The translations under genes were made by a program, and so were the position numbers. Of a stretch of 64,000 nt of DNA, positions 11,551 to 21,798 are shown one piece after another (the first letter of the stretch is position 1; the number at the start of each line of letters is the position of its first letter). The notes beneath the pieces were generated by a model, which saw only the letters and a program-made list of their open reading frames with translations, did no database searches and was not told the origin of the DNA. The stretch lies in contig OY997588.1 in assembly GCA_963921825.1 (NCBI GenBank), positions 132,029,203-132,093,202 of the forward strand. Reading direction: 5' to 3'. Source of the stretch: Erodium maritimum. Lineage: Eukaryota > Streptophyta > Magnoliopsida > Geraniales > Geraniaceae.

Positions 11551-14133
11551 TGTAAGACCCGCTCCCGGTCGAACCGGCGGCTTTTCAAGCAAGTTTGACT
11601 TGCTACCGGAAAGTCAACCGATGACTCAAGAAGTCACTCGGGACTTTTCCGGAACCCAAACGACTTAACCATCATCACGGTTGGCTTAAGGGGAGAAATT
11701 CTTTTCGTTTGAGTATAATGTTGGAGAAAGTCAATTTTGGTCAATCGAGACTTTTTATCGACTAAAAGCATTATTTATTGTGCTGGAAATTATTTTGGAA
11801 AAGTAAATAACCTATTTGGACACTTGTCCCTTTTTGGTTGAAGGAGAGAAAAGGGAGTAGTCTTAGACCCTTTTACCCTCCCAAAAGCTTCTACAAGGAA
11901 TTCTAGCTCAAGGGCTTTTGGTCATTTGACACATCTAGGTATTATATGAGTTTGGAAAAGCAAAACCAACCCATTTTACTTGGTGTAGCCGAAATTTGGA
12001 GTAGGAGCAAGAGAGAGGAGCTGCCATGGAGCTTTGAAGAAGAATCAAGGAAGAAGAGGCCACTTGAAGCCTTCCTTTAGCCAAACCTTCTCCAAATCCT
12101 CACCATCTTCTTCATCTCAATCTTCTAGAGGTAATGAAACTCTCAAATCCTCATTTCTCTTCATCTCTTTTCATGGGTTTTGGGAGAAATTGCTAGATGT
12201 TGTTGGGTTTGAGTAGAAATGGTGGGAGATGTTGTTGATGAGAAGCTTTGTTGGGTTTTTGGTGAGAAATCCTTAGTTTGTTGGAGCTTTTGAGTTGGGT
12301 TTGAATTGATGAATCATTAGAAACTTGTTTGTGTGTTGATTCCTACCTTGGGTAGAGGAGTACTGAAGGATTTGGACTGTTTTGGGAGTTGGAAGGGGTA
12401 AAATTTGGGGTTTGAAGGTGGTTTTTCGGAGAAAATGAGCTGGAGGTTGAAGAAGGGCGAAACTGCCCTGGTGCGCCACGGATCCGTGACGGATCCCGTG
12501 ACAGGCGACGTCACGGCTCCGTGAGGGAGTCCGTGACGGCACTCGTCACGGCTCCGTGATGGTTGGCCTCACGGATCCGTGACCAGGTCCGTGGCAGACC
12601 AGGGTGAGGGTTTCTTTGAGGGTTTTTCACCTTGGTTGATCTTGGTTTTGAGCTGAACTTTGGAGGGGCTTTGGGGGTCTTACTTGCTGTTTAAGTGGAG
12701 TCTAATTAACGTTTCTTTGTGTCCAAGACTTTGGGGATCGAGCTAGAGGAGCAAAGACCACGCCGGGACCCGAGTGAAGAACGGAGTGGTGACCACCGGG
12801 CTTCATCAAAGTGTTGAGAGGAAGACCTCGAGGTAGGGAAAGTCTTAACTTCTCGTTTAAATGCTTAGTATGCATGTTAGGCTAATAAAATTAGAAAGGT
12901 TCTAGAAATGCCTATAGGATGCGAATAACTAGAATAGTTGTCTTTCAATTACTAATAACCGGAAGTGTCTAGTGGTGAATGATTAGGATGCCAATCACTA
13001 GTGTAACTCGCTTTCAATACTTGGGAATTTTTTGACTGGTAGAGTGGCCTTGGCAAAGCCCTCGGATTAGTTGCGTGTTAGGATCACATGCTTGGTTGTT
13101 GGTTGCTTAGTGGATAGGCTAAAGAGTCTAACGGAACTAGTTGAATTGCATGTGTGAATGCTCGATTGAAGGTTTTTATGATTGGTTGATTAAACTCGTA
13201 CTTGACCGTTGAATGTATTTGAATGATTGCTTGTTGTCCTTAAATGGTTACTTGGAGCATCGAGTATGACTGGTTGTACCGAGCGGTGCAATCAGGTGAT
13301 CGATGCCCCGTTGGTTCGAGACTGGTAAGTGAACGGTAAGCTGTGATTGTGTGATTGGTGTGCTATGATTATGTGATTCGTGTACTGTGTGTTGTGGTGA
13401 ACTGGTGATGTGTGAGCTATGTGTGGCAATGAATTGGTGGTTGTTGGAATTGGATTGTTTCGTGTTTTCAGTTTGAGTGCGTTATTCAATTATTAACTGA
13501 TTATTATTGAATTGCCCAAGTGTATGCTTCCTATGGGATTGATACCTTGGTTCCCGAGAACATAACATCCTTTGGAAACGTTTCTGAGAATCCCGATGAT
13601 AAGCGCCCCGAAGGGTTTTTTTCGGTCGCCTCAATGCTATGCGTCTCCTCTGGATTTGAGGGAAATTCCGAGAGGACACATCATCTGTGGATCGGAGGGT
13701 GGAGACTTCATGTGCCACGGCATTGACTGGTTTACTTATTACCCGTGTTTGTCAAGATCTATCTTGTTGACTTTGTTGTTGACTTTATTGAGTTTGAGGT
13801 CCACCTTATTATGTGTTTTCCCTACTGAGCGCAAGCTCACCCCTGTGAGTTTATTATTGTGTTTACAGGCTTGATTGAGGAGTAGAGGCTCGGGAGCTTC
13901 TCGGTGTGGGTGTCTATAGAGAATTCGCTTTTATTTTTATTTCCGTTTGGAACAGATTTTGTGGAGGATTATTATTACACCCCTGGAGGGTTATTTAAGT
14001 TTTAAACTAAATTTTGTGGATTTGAGTTTCTTATTGGAGTTTTTCAGGAACTTATTGTTGAGCTATTGTCTTTTAGTCACTTATTAATAGTCACGCCTTG
14101 AGTCCGGGCAAGAACCGGATTTGGGGTGTGACA
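11551..14133 (+). repeat. 3' LTR of the Tekay-like element
   Basis: 2583 bp, starting TGTAAGACCC and ending GGGTGTGACA. It is nearly identical to 1842-4423. About 12 of the ~14 differences fall in its first ~830 bases (11551-12385) and only two in the remaining ~1.75 kb (near 13541 and 13621). Confidence 0.95.
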
Positions 14134-14524
14134 CAGTCGGGTTATTTGAGTTTGGGGATAGTAGTCCCCGGTGTTTTGTTTGTTGCTGGTATTTCTGCTA
14201 CTATGTCGTAGTCAGTCTGGTATCCATGGTGGTGAGCGAACGCTCACCCCTAGCTGCTTTTCCTACAGGTACTGGTCGCGAGGCGGACTAGGGGAACTCT
14301 CGAAGCTTGAAGAGCTGGGAGCGGGAGTCCGGGTTTTTTTGGGAGTTTAGCGACGTACGCTTTGGTTTTTGTCCGCTTGTTTTGGACGTGTTTTCAGTTG
14401 TAAAATATTATTTTGTATAAATCAAAGTGGTGATTTTAAGCGGTTTATTAAAATATTTGAAAATTGTTTTATTGTTCATCGTTCGTGTTCCGGGCTCGGT
14501 TCTACCGAATTCGGGGCGTGACAT
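14134..14524 (+). mobile_element. Right part of the outer LTR
   Basis: This continues the LTR begun at 1-1841. It includes the GAGCGAACGCTCACCCCTA block and the CTACAGGTACTGG block found in the same relative place in the other LTRs, and ends in GGGGCGTGACA at 14524. No primer binding site follows, so it is a 3' LTR or a solo LTR. Confidence 0.72.
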
Positions 14525-14639
14525 AGTTTCTATGATTCAACTCCCTATCTCTTGAGCCCCCGTCTGAATGTTGCGGCGGGAATGAGCCTGACCTCCTCTT
14601 AAAATCTGCACACATGTATGCACCATATGGAAGAATTTA

Positions 14640-15470
14640 TGGCTCTCGGTCCTTCTCCACAAACTCACATTCCTTTACCGTGTGTGCTAGACGACCACAA
14701 TAGAATCAAGTCTTGTATTCTCTCATATTTCAACAACACCATGTGTGCACCATAATCTCTCTAAGCAAAACCTTCACCAGTCTTTTAAGCGGATGGTTTA
14801 CTTCCAACGAACCCAAATACGGATATGCCCTTCTTAAGCTCAATCTTCAACACTAGTCTCAATGTTCGGGACTATTCCGTGTTTCTTACCTACTTTCTCA
14901 CCCACTCGCTTTGTCAATGCTTTGAATGATAAGTTAGAGGCCTACACTCATGATGAAGTCTCTGTGAACTCAAGGTTTTCTGGTTTCTCATTAGTGGTGA
15001 ATTCACGGAACAATAGTAAACCCTTATTGAATGACCAAGGTTCCATACTCAATATTCTCTATTTCGATCTCTCAGACAAGAAAAAGAAACTGAACACATT
15101 CGGAGCTATGGTTTCAATTGTTAATCCCTTGACGTTCCACACATGCTTGACCACTCTGTAAAAACTGTTTTATTGAACCTTATGGGCGACAAAACTTTCC
15201 CGACTACTACAAATCGTAGCCGATCGCCTCCCTCATTCAACTCATCTTCATGTATAAACACTTCGCCATCCTCTCCTTCCAAAGTTATTCCTCCCATCAG
15301 TTCTTCTAGATCATCCACTCCAGGCTCGATTTGCACCGTGTAGCCATAGCCTCTCGATCCTGTAATGGTGACAAGTCGGACAAACAACCATTTGTCGGCA
15401 CCATCTTCACACTCCTCCACAAGTCGAAAAAGCAAAACCCTAGCTTTAGGTTCGTTAGTACCGACCAAAG
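14640..15470 (-). pseudogene. Decayed LINE ORF1-like (DUF4283-type) relic
   Basis: Read on the minus strand, the intact part (15468 down to 15121) ends in VVVGKVLSPIRFNKTVFTEW, matching the start of the DUF4283 domain of plant LINE gag-like proteins (VGR/K-LL then a W). Further down the same strand the frame is broken by several stops, but family features continue: IAPNVFSFFFLSERSK, MEPWSFNKGLLLFREF, then VQASNLSFKALTKRVGEKVG. The zinc-knuckle part is not recognisable. I infer an old LINE-derived pseudogene fragment. No endonuclease or reverse transcriptase is seen nearby. Confidence 0.6.
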
Positions 15471-15479
15471 CACCCTTGT

Positions 15480-16089
15480 TTAAAAGATAAGATGTTAACG
15501 AAATTATCTAATAGTATATTTACGAAATTTGGTGTAATTATGATTAAGAAAAATTTACCTGGCATGTAATTTTATAAAGGGATAACTCTGAAAGAATTAT
15601 TTCTAGATTTCCATTTTTACGTCTTAACTATCCGTTATTTTCATTTCATTTCCTGCATGTATGATACGTAAGTTTTACATAAAACGGCGTTAAAATATGC
15701 TAAAACTATGTCCGCCCTAAGTTAAAATGACGTTGGCTTCTAAAAACAACAAGTAAGAAATGAAACAACAATAACAAACAATTAGGATGTTAAAATGAAA
15801 AAATCAAGAAACCGTTTTTTTTCTTCTTCTGATTACCCCTTTTATAAATTACATACATGTCATGACCCCGATTGATTACGAGGATGTCAAGTCTCACAAA
15901 ACTGAACAAAAAAAATGATACACTAATATTTTTGGGTGGCCTAGGAATCAGTGATTAGAATCTGTAAACCACCCAGTCCCACCCAATAGACAAGGTCAGA
16001 CAAACCCATGACCTTTGTTTATTGTCCAAAATGGAGCGGCTCTTGGGTTAGTTCAGCTATAGACGAGCTCACCGGATCCCACCCATTGT
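15480..16089. other. Intergenic region upstream of the MUSTANG-like gene
   Basis: AT-rich, no coding or repeat structure recognised. A CT-rich stretch from about 16110 (ATCTCTCTCTCGCC) probably belongs to the first, non-coding exon of the next gene, so the promoter should lie within about 15900-16090. Confidence 0.5.
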
Positions 16090-16247
16090 AGCGCCTGAAC
16101 GAACTGCTTCGCTCCATTGAGTGTACCTCTCGATCTCTCTCTCGCCTATTCCCTCGCTGACATTAAGCGGAGCTGGAACAATAAAGCTCAAATCTTTGAC
16201 CAACGGACCCAACAATTTCGACCCCAACGACGCTTTCTCTCTCCCCG

Positions 16248-16444
16248 GTAATGTCCTTTCTTCGGCATAATTAGGGTTGTTTATTGCTCTCACAATTAGG
16301 GTTTATCAATTCATCTGGTTGTACTCGCGTATCTTTTCCATTTGCGTGTTTTCCTTTGTGGGTTTTGTGTTTATTCTATTGGGTTCGTGTTAGTTTCTCA
16401 CGAAGTTGGATTAATTTGCTTTACCTGTGCTTGATTTTGGGTAG
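16248..16444 (+). other. Intron in the 5' UTR of the MUSTANG-like gene
   Basis: A GT at 16248 after CTCTCCCCG and an AG at 16443-16444 three bases before the start codon define a ~197-bp leader intron. It is T-rich in its 3' half, as plant introns are. The upstream non-coding exon probably begins near 16090-16120. Confidence 0.6.
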
Positions 16445-16447
16445 GCT

Positions 16448-18816
16448 ATGGCGTCGAAGAAAATCATAGCCATATGTCAATCTGGTGGGGATTTCGTGGC
16501 GAACAAGGATGGATCATTGTCTTATAATGGAGGCACTGCGTACGCAATTGACATTGATGAGCAGACCCAGTTGAGCGATTTCAAGTCCGAGGTTGCTGAG
16601 ATGTTCAATTGCAGTGTTGATACAATGTCCATCAAATACTTCCTCCCCGGGAACAAGAAAACCCTGATTACAATTTCAAAAGACAAGGACTTGCAACGGA
16701 TGTTGAATTTTCTGGGTGATTCTATCCAGGCAGATGTGTTCATTATGTCCGATGAAGTTGCAGCTCGAAATGTATCCATCATGCCTGCTAGTAGGTAGTA
16801 AGGTTTTCCCTTGTTTGGTTATCAGATGCTTTGTGGCTCGTGACTTTGGGACTATATGAACATTGAATGATCAGCTTGATATGGATATACTTAATGAATG
16901 TTTTTGGATCATTATGCAGGTCGAGCAGGACAACTGTATCAGAAGCTGTGATTCCTGCACCTAACCCCCTTGATGCTGTTGATACAATTGACTGCAACAT
17001 GAATGATCATCTTGATATGGATATACTCAATGAAGCGCCGTTGAGTTGTATTCCTGCTGGTTCATTGGATGAAAAACATAGGAAAGCTGCCCTTCAGTGG
17101 GAAAATACCATCACCGGTGTAGACCAAAGATTTAATAGTTTTAGTGAATTCAGAGAGGCTTTGCACAAGTACTCAATTGCACATGGATTTGCCTACAGGT
17201 ATAAGAAAAATGATAGTCATCGTGTTACTGTCAAATGTAAAACACAAGGTTGCCCGTGGCGAATATACGCATCGAGGTTGTCAACCACTCAGCTAATTTG
17301 TATTAAAAAGATGAACAATGTGCATATGTGTGAAGGAGCTGCGGTGAAAGCCGGGTATCGGGCAACTAGGGGATGGGTGGGAAGTATTATAAAGGAGAAA
17401 TTGAAAGTTTCCCCAAACTACAGGCCAAAGGATATTGCTGATGACATAAAAAGAGAGTACGGGATCCATTTGAATTACTCTCAAGCATGGCGTGCAAAAG
17501 AGATTGCAAGGGAGCAGCTTCAGGGTTCATACAAAGAAGCTTATAGTCAGTTGCCATTTTTCTGTGAGAAAATTAGGGAGACAAATCCTGGTAGTTTTGC
17601 TTCATTTAACACCAAGGATGACTCAAGCTTCCATCGTCTCTTTGTATCATTCCATGCAGCAATATCTGGTTTCCAACAAGGCTGCAGGCCTCTCATTTTT
17701 CTTGATACTGCTCCTCTGAACTCCAAGTATCAAGGGACATTGTTGGCTGCCATAAGTGCAGATGCAGACGATGGTATCTTCCCAGTAGCCTTTGCTGTTG
17801 TGGATGCAGAGACAGAGGAGAACTGGCATTGGTTCTTGCAGGAATTGAAATCTGCAGTGTCTGCATCACGTCAGATCACATTTATTGCAGATTTCCAGAA
17901 CGGGTTGAAAACGGCAGTATCAGAAGCATTTGAGAATTGCTATCACAGCTATTGCTTACGCCATCTTGCTGAGAAACTTAATGGAGACTTGAAGGGGCAA
18001 TTTTCTCATGAGGCAAGACGTTTCTTGATCAATGATTTTTATGCTGCTGCTCATGCAAGGAAGCTGGAGGGGTTTCAGTGTTGTACTGCGAACATCAAAG
18101 GTATTTCACCCGAAGCTTACAATTGGGTCATACAAAGTGAGCCAGAGCATTGGGCAAGCGCATTCTTTGAAGGAGCAAGGTATGACCACATGACATCAAA
18201 CTTTGGACAAGAATTCTACAGTTGGGTCTCAGAGGCGCATGAACTTCCCATAACACAGATGATTGATGTATTGAGAGGTAAGATGATGGAAGCAATCTAT
18301 GCAAGACGTTTGGATTCAGAACAATGGATGACCAAATTAACACCGTCCAATGAGGACAAGGTACTGAAAGAAACAGCTGTAGCAAGAACACTTCAGGTCT
18401 CGCTCTTGCATGGTAGCACTTTTGAGGTTCGTGGTGAATCTGTTGATATTATTGATGTTGATCATTGGGATTGTAGCTGCAAAGGATGGCAACTTACTGG
18501 TTTGCCATGTTGTCATGCTATTGCAGTCCTTGAGTTGGCTGGCAGGAGTCCTTATGATTATTGCTCTAGATACTTTACAACTGAGAGTTACCGGTTAACA
18601 TATGCTGAGTCAATTCACCCGGTTCCAAATGTAGACAGACCATTAGTGGATGAATCAGCTCTGGCATTAGTTACTGTGACCCCTCCACCCACAAAACGAC
18701 CACCAGGCCGGCCAAAGATGAAGCAAGCTGAATCAATCGATATAATTAAGCGGCAACTACAGTGTAGCAAGTGTAAGGGCCTTGGCCACAATAAGAAGAC
18801 ATGCAAAACATCATAG
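16448..18816 (+). CDS. PB1 domain-MULE transposase gene (MUSTANG-B-like, domesticated)
   Basis: Two coding exons, 16448-16794 and 16920-18816 (747 aa), join through a GT-AG intron within an Arg codon. The N-terminal ~100 residues are a PB1 domain. A MuDR/FAR1-type zinc domain follows (about 170-235), then a MULE transposase core with a plausible DDE triad D388, D450, E543 (in LIFLDTAPL, ADFQNG, FFEGARYDH). Next come a SWIM zinc finger (C644, C646, C656, H658) and a C-terminal CX2CX4HX4C knuckle (C731, C734, H739, C744). PB1 plus MULE core is the layout of the angiosperm MUSTANG group B, host genes derived from Mutator-like transposases. No terminal inverted repeats or target duplications flank it and the frame is intact, which fits domestication. 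Arabidopsis family members affect growth and flowering; the exact orthologue is not assigned. It is probably a nuclear DNA-binding regulator (inference). Confidence 0.93.
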
Positions 18817-19840
18817 TTTGTATGTTAGGACATGAGGTATTTATCTTTACTGCTTTTCAGCTTAAAGCACTTGATGATTTTGATTGATATTGGTAGGTTT
18901 GCGAGCTTTTAAGAATGTAGGCCTTGTTTATTTGTAAATTACTTGCTGTTACTTTAGTAGCCATTGATTGATTATAATAGCGGCAAACCGCCTTGAGCAT
19001 TGTAGTTTTTGTATCTATTAAGTTTTCTCCTGGGCCTTTCCTTGAACTGTTAACAAGTCATTTTCTATTGCTGAGGTCTTCAGTTGAGTCCATATTGTTT
19101 TCTGTTTTAAAAATTCCTATCCCCACACCTCTATATGAGCCCAATGCGTATTTGTTGTACTCTTATAACAATATATATAGTGTTAGGTTCAGTGTGTAAG
19201 TGTAAATGTTAAGAGACAGATAATATCCACGTGTTGTTTTTGATCCAGCCATGTGTAAGTTTAATGTGAAGGGTTTTATTATACTTTGCTGTCTTTTGTT
19301 CTGCCAAGCTATTCCTTGTAATGGTAGATTGAAACTCTGTTAGTTTTGTTACTAGTTTTTCAACACGGTAGTTGCAGTTCCTAACTTTCTTTTCTCGTTT
19401 TGGTGATTTATGAGTTCCATGATGTTCACACTTCGTAGGGGTGTTTGTGGATTGTACCGTCAACAAGTTTCTGCACAAACTTGTTGAAATTGAACTTACT
19501 CGAATTTGATTGTAACAAATGGAAACTAAATATCTATCAAGTAATAAAGAATTCAACTTTAAAATTCAGATCAGTAAACTATTGTTCTTTTATCTATCTA
19601 ACTAGTATCTAGTTTTCTTTACAACCTTACTCGTACCACTGCAATTAACCCATGACCAATACTGAGACGTATAAAAAACATGGTTGGACTTATGATGAGA
19701 AGAAACATTTGACCCAACCTTACCGAGCAGTTGCTGTCAAAACACATGGCAACATCCCACTCAGTCTGAACGATTGAAACACGTTCATTCGGTGCATGCT
19801 ATCTGAACAAGACACGCCAGTTTCTTGGACACCTTAACCG
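18817..19840. other. 3' UTR and intergenic DNA between MUSTANG-like and LEA genes
   Basis: AT-rich, with no credible coding sequence on either strand and no repeat recognised. The first ~300 bases are probably the 3' UTR of the upstream gene. Confidence 0.5.
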
Positions 19841-20037
19841 ATCCACTTAGCCGACATTTGTCACCAAATAGATAGCCACGTGTCACATACATAGCCCAAA
19901 GTTCCCAGGTCGCCGACACCTGTGAGCTACGCGCACCGCCTTACCTCCTTTAAAATTCCCTCTCGGCCACTCCGATCCTGAGACAGCAGTTGCAACACTG
20001 ATCGACCATACACGATCCAGCATTGCTTACTACGATC
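19841..20037 (+). promoter_or_regulatory. ABA/drought-type promoter of the LEA gene
   Basis: In the ~200 bases before the start codon there is a canonical ABRE/G-box, CACGTGTC, at 19877-19884. Two DRE/CRT cores GCCGAC sit at 19850-19855 and 19912-19917. A CGCGCACCGCC motif at 19930-19940 resembles a coupling element. A TTTAAAATT TATA-like box lies at about 19949. ABRE plus DRE is the known arrangement of ABA-, drought- and cold-induced genes. The function here is inferred from motifs only. Confidence 0.6.
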
Positions 20038-21334
20038 ATGGCTTCTTGGTGGGCTCTATTGGTTGTTTTTGTGCTTATTGCAACGAGTAGCCTCGCTGCG
20101 CACTCCGATCGGGACTTGGAGGAGCTAAAGATTAGAACAGTTGAGGTGACACCAGCAGGTGTTCATGAGACGAGGACTGATGAGGATAGAGATGGGTCGG
20201 AGTCGTGGACGGAATGGGCCAAGGAAAAAATAACTGGAGGCTTAGGCCTGAAGAAGGAGGACGCGGACGCCACCGCCCAAAAAACTTACGATACCGCCTC
20301 GGAAGCAGCCAGCAAGGCCAAAGACAAGACCTACGATGCAGCCACCAATACCAAAGACAAGGCCTACGAAACAACAAGCGACACCGCCTCCAAACTTAAG
20401 GACAAGGCTTACGATGCAGCTACGGTGGCTAAAGACAGGACTTATGATGCTGTGTCCGGTGCTGCGACCAAGACCAAAGAGAAGGTGCAGGACATGGCTG
20501 CTGGTAATTAACCTCTAATTTCGGTTTGGTTAATTTTCAATTTTATTTTATTCCATCTGTGTGCACTAATGTTTGTGAAGTTGAACCGGATTGGCAGGGG
20601 CTGGTCAGTACTCGGCGGAGAAGGCTCGAGACGCGACGAATGCAGCCAAGGAGAAGGTGAGTGATGCAGCCAACATGGCCAAAGACAAGGCTTGGGACGC
20701 AGCCGGAGCAGTGAAAGACAAAACTTACGACGCAGCCAACATGGCCAAAGACAAAGCTTGGGAGACAACAGGCGCAGCCAAGGACAAGACATACGATGCA
20801 GCCAACAAGGTCAAGGATAAAGCTCGGGACACAACAGGAACAGTCAAGGACAAGACCTACGACGCCAAGGAGAAGGCTTGGGACGCAGCCGAAACAGTCA
20901 AGGACAAGGCTTACGACGCAGCGAACACTGCCAAGGATCAAGCAAGGAATGCGAAAGACAAGACTTACGAGACAACCCAGGAGGCCGAGGAGAAAGCTTG
21001 GGAGACTACAGAGATGGCGAAAGACAAAGCCTATAAGGCCAAGGATGAAGCAGGAAATGTGAAGGATAAAGCTTGGGACGTAACGGGAGCGGTAAAGGAC
21101 AAGGCAAGGGAGACAAGCCAGAGAGCAGAGGAGAAAGCAGAGGAAGCAAGAGAGGCAGCGAGAGAGACGACGAGGAGGATGACCGAGGATGAGGATGAGA
21201 GGAGTTGGGCCGATGCAGCCAAGAAAAAGGCGCACGACACAATTGAAGCTGCAAAAGAGAAGATCTCATCCAACCATGACAAGAACAAGAACACTGCCAA
21301 AGTTAAAGTTAAAGGCAGAGACGAAGAGCTCTAA
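20038..21334 (+). CDS. Secreted LEA group 3 (LEA_4) protein
   Basis: Two exons, 20038-20503 and 20598-21334, give 400 aa through a GT-AG intron; the second exon continues the same repeat. The start is the ATG before ASWWALLVV. An earlier TTG in frame is not used. Residues 1-24 form a signal peptide (hydrophobic LLVVFVLIATSSLAA). The remainder is almost wholly charged: many degenerate 11-residue LEA_4 units built on KDKAYDAAxxAK, lysine-, aspartate- and alanine-rich, without cysteine, expected to be disordered and to fold into amphipathic helix on drying. LEA_4 proteins protect membranes and enzymes in seeds and under water stress; a signal peptide places this one in the secretory system or wall, like a small subset of Arabidopsis LEA_4 proteins. 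The upstream ABRE and DRE motifs fit. Open frames on the other strand are shadows of the repeat. Confidence 0.92.
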
Positions 21335-21640
21335 GCTCTCCAATTTGCTTCTGTTTTCCTACCATGGATTTTTGCTGTCCTTAGTTGTAATCAGTACAAG
21401 TAGTGGTGTTTGTTCTGTAATTTTACCTGCACTTGTTTTTTTCTTCGTGAAGAACCTTGGTCGATAAAATTCGAATGTTGCTTGACAATGATTTCTATGA
21501 TTCTCGAACGTACGGGAAACAAGAAATTGTGTCTTACGATCACTCCGTAACTAATGAGGAAAACGAAACGAAAATTGATTTGGGCCCTTCGAATGGATGT
21601 GGTTTTAATATAGCCTATCTAGATTGTTAACCGGATTGGG
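21335..21640. other. 3' flank of the LEA gene
   Basis: Probable 3' UTR, T-rich to about 21470, followed by non-coding DNA. No feature recognised. Confidence 0.45.
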
Positions 21641-21798
21641 CCTTGTGAGCTGGGAAATGCAAGAGGGATAAGATACTTTACTCAACAAAGTATTGGAGTT
21701 GAAGACCCTATAATTATGGGGTTTTTGAAAGGCAAAACGGAATTGATGTCGTTGCGTACTTGTCAAGCTAACGATAATTATGATGGCAAAACAGAATT
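21640..21798. repeat. Old dispersed repeat, left part (second copy at 25333-25533)
   Basis: Shared blocks with 25333-25533 are GAAAATGCAA/GGAAATGCAA, TTTACTCAA-AAAGTATT, ATAATTAT and GGCAAAACGGAATT. The copy is interrupted by the retroposon at 21799-22960 and resumes at about 22963-23015. No coding content. The parent element is not identified. Confidence 0.5.

Larger units (their letters stand above)
1842..14133 (+). mobile_element. Ty3/gypsy chromovirus, Tekay/Del-like, broken, young
   Basis: A near-complete-length fossil element with two ~2.58-kb LTRs, an initiator-Met-tRNA primer binding site, gag with zinc knuckles, protease, the start of reverse transcriptase, integrase, a chromodomain-like tail and a polypurine tract. 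Long LTRs, TGTAAGACCC/GGGTGTGACA termini and the C-terminal chromodomain point to the Tekay/Del lineage. The LTRs differ at about 14 places by my eye count (~0.5%), suggesting insertion within roughly the last few hundred thousand years at commonly used plant rates. The copy is broken, notably by a reverse-oriented LTR of a related family at 8011 to about 10090, plus a few other breaks. Confidence 0.9.

Noticed and set aside
20023-20037. Start of the LEA frame at an upstream TTG
   Set aside because: No ATG there; the ATG at 20038 directly begins a good signal peptide.
20543-21269. Long open frames opposite the LEA gene
   Set aside because: They are cysteine- and leucine-rich shadows of the repeated Lys/Asp/Ala codons, with no domain.
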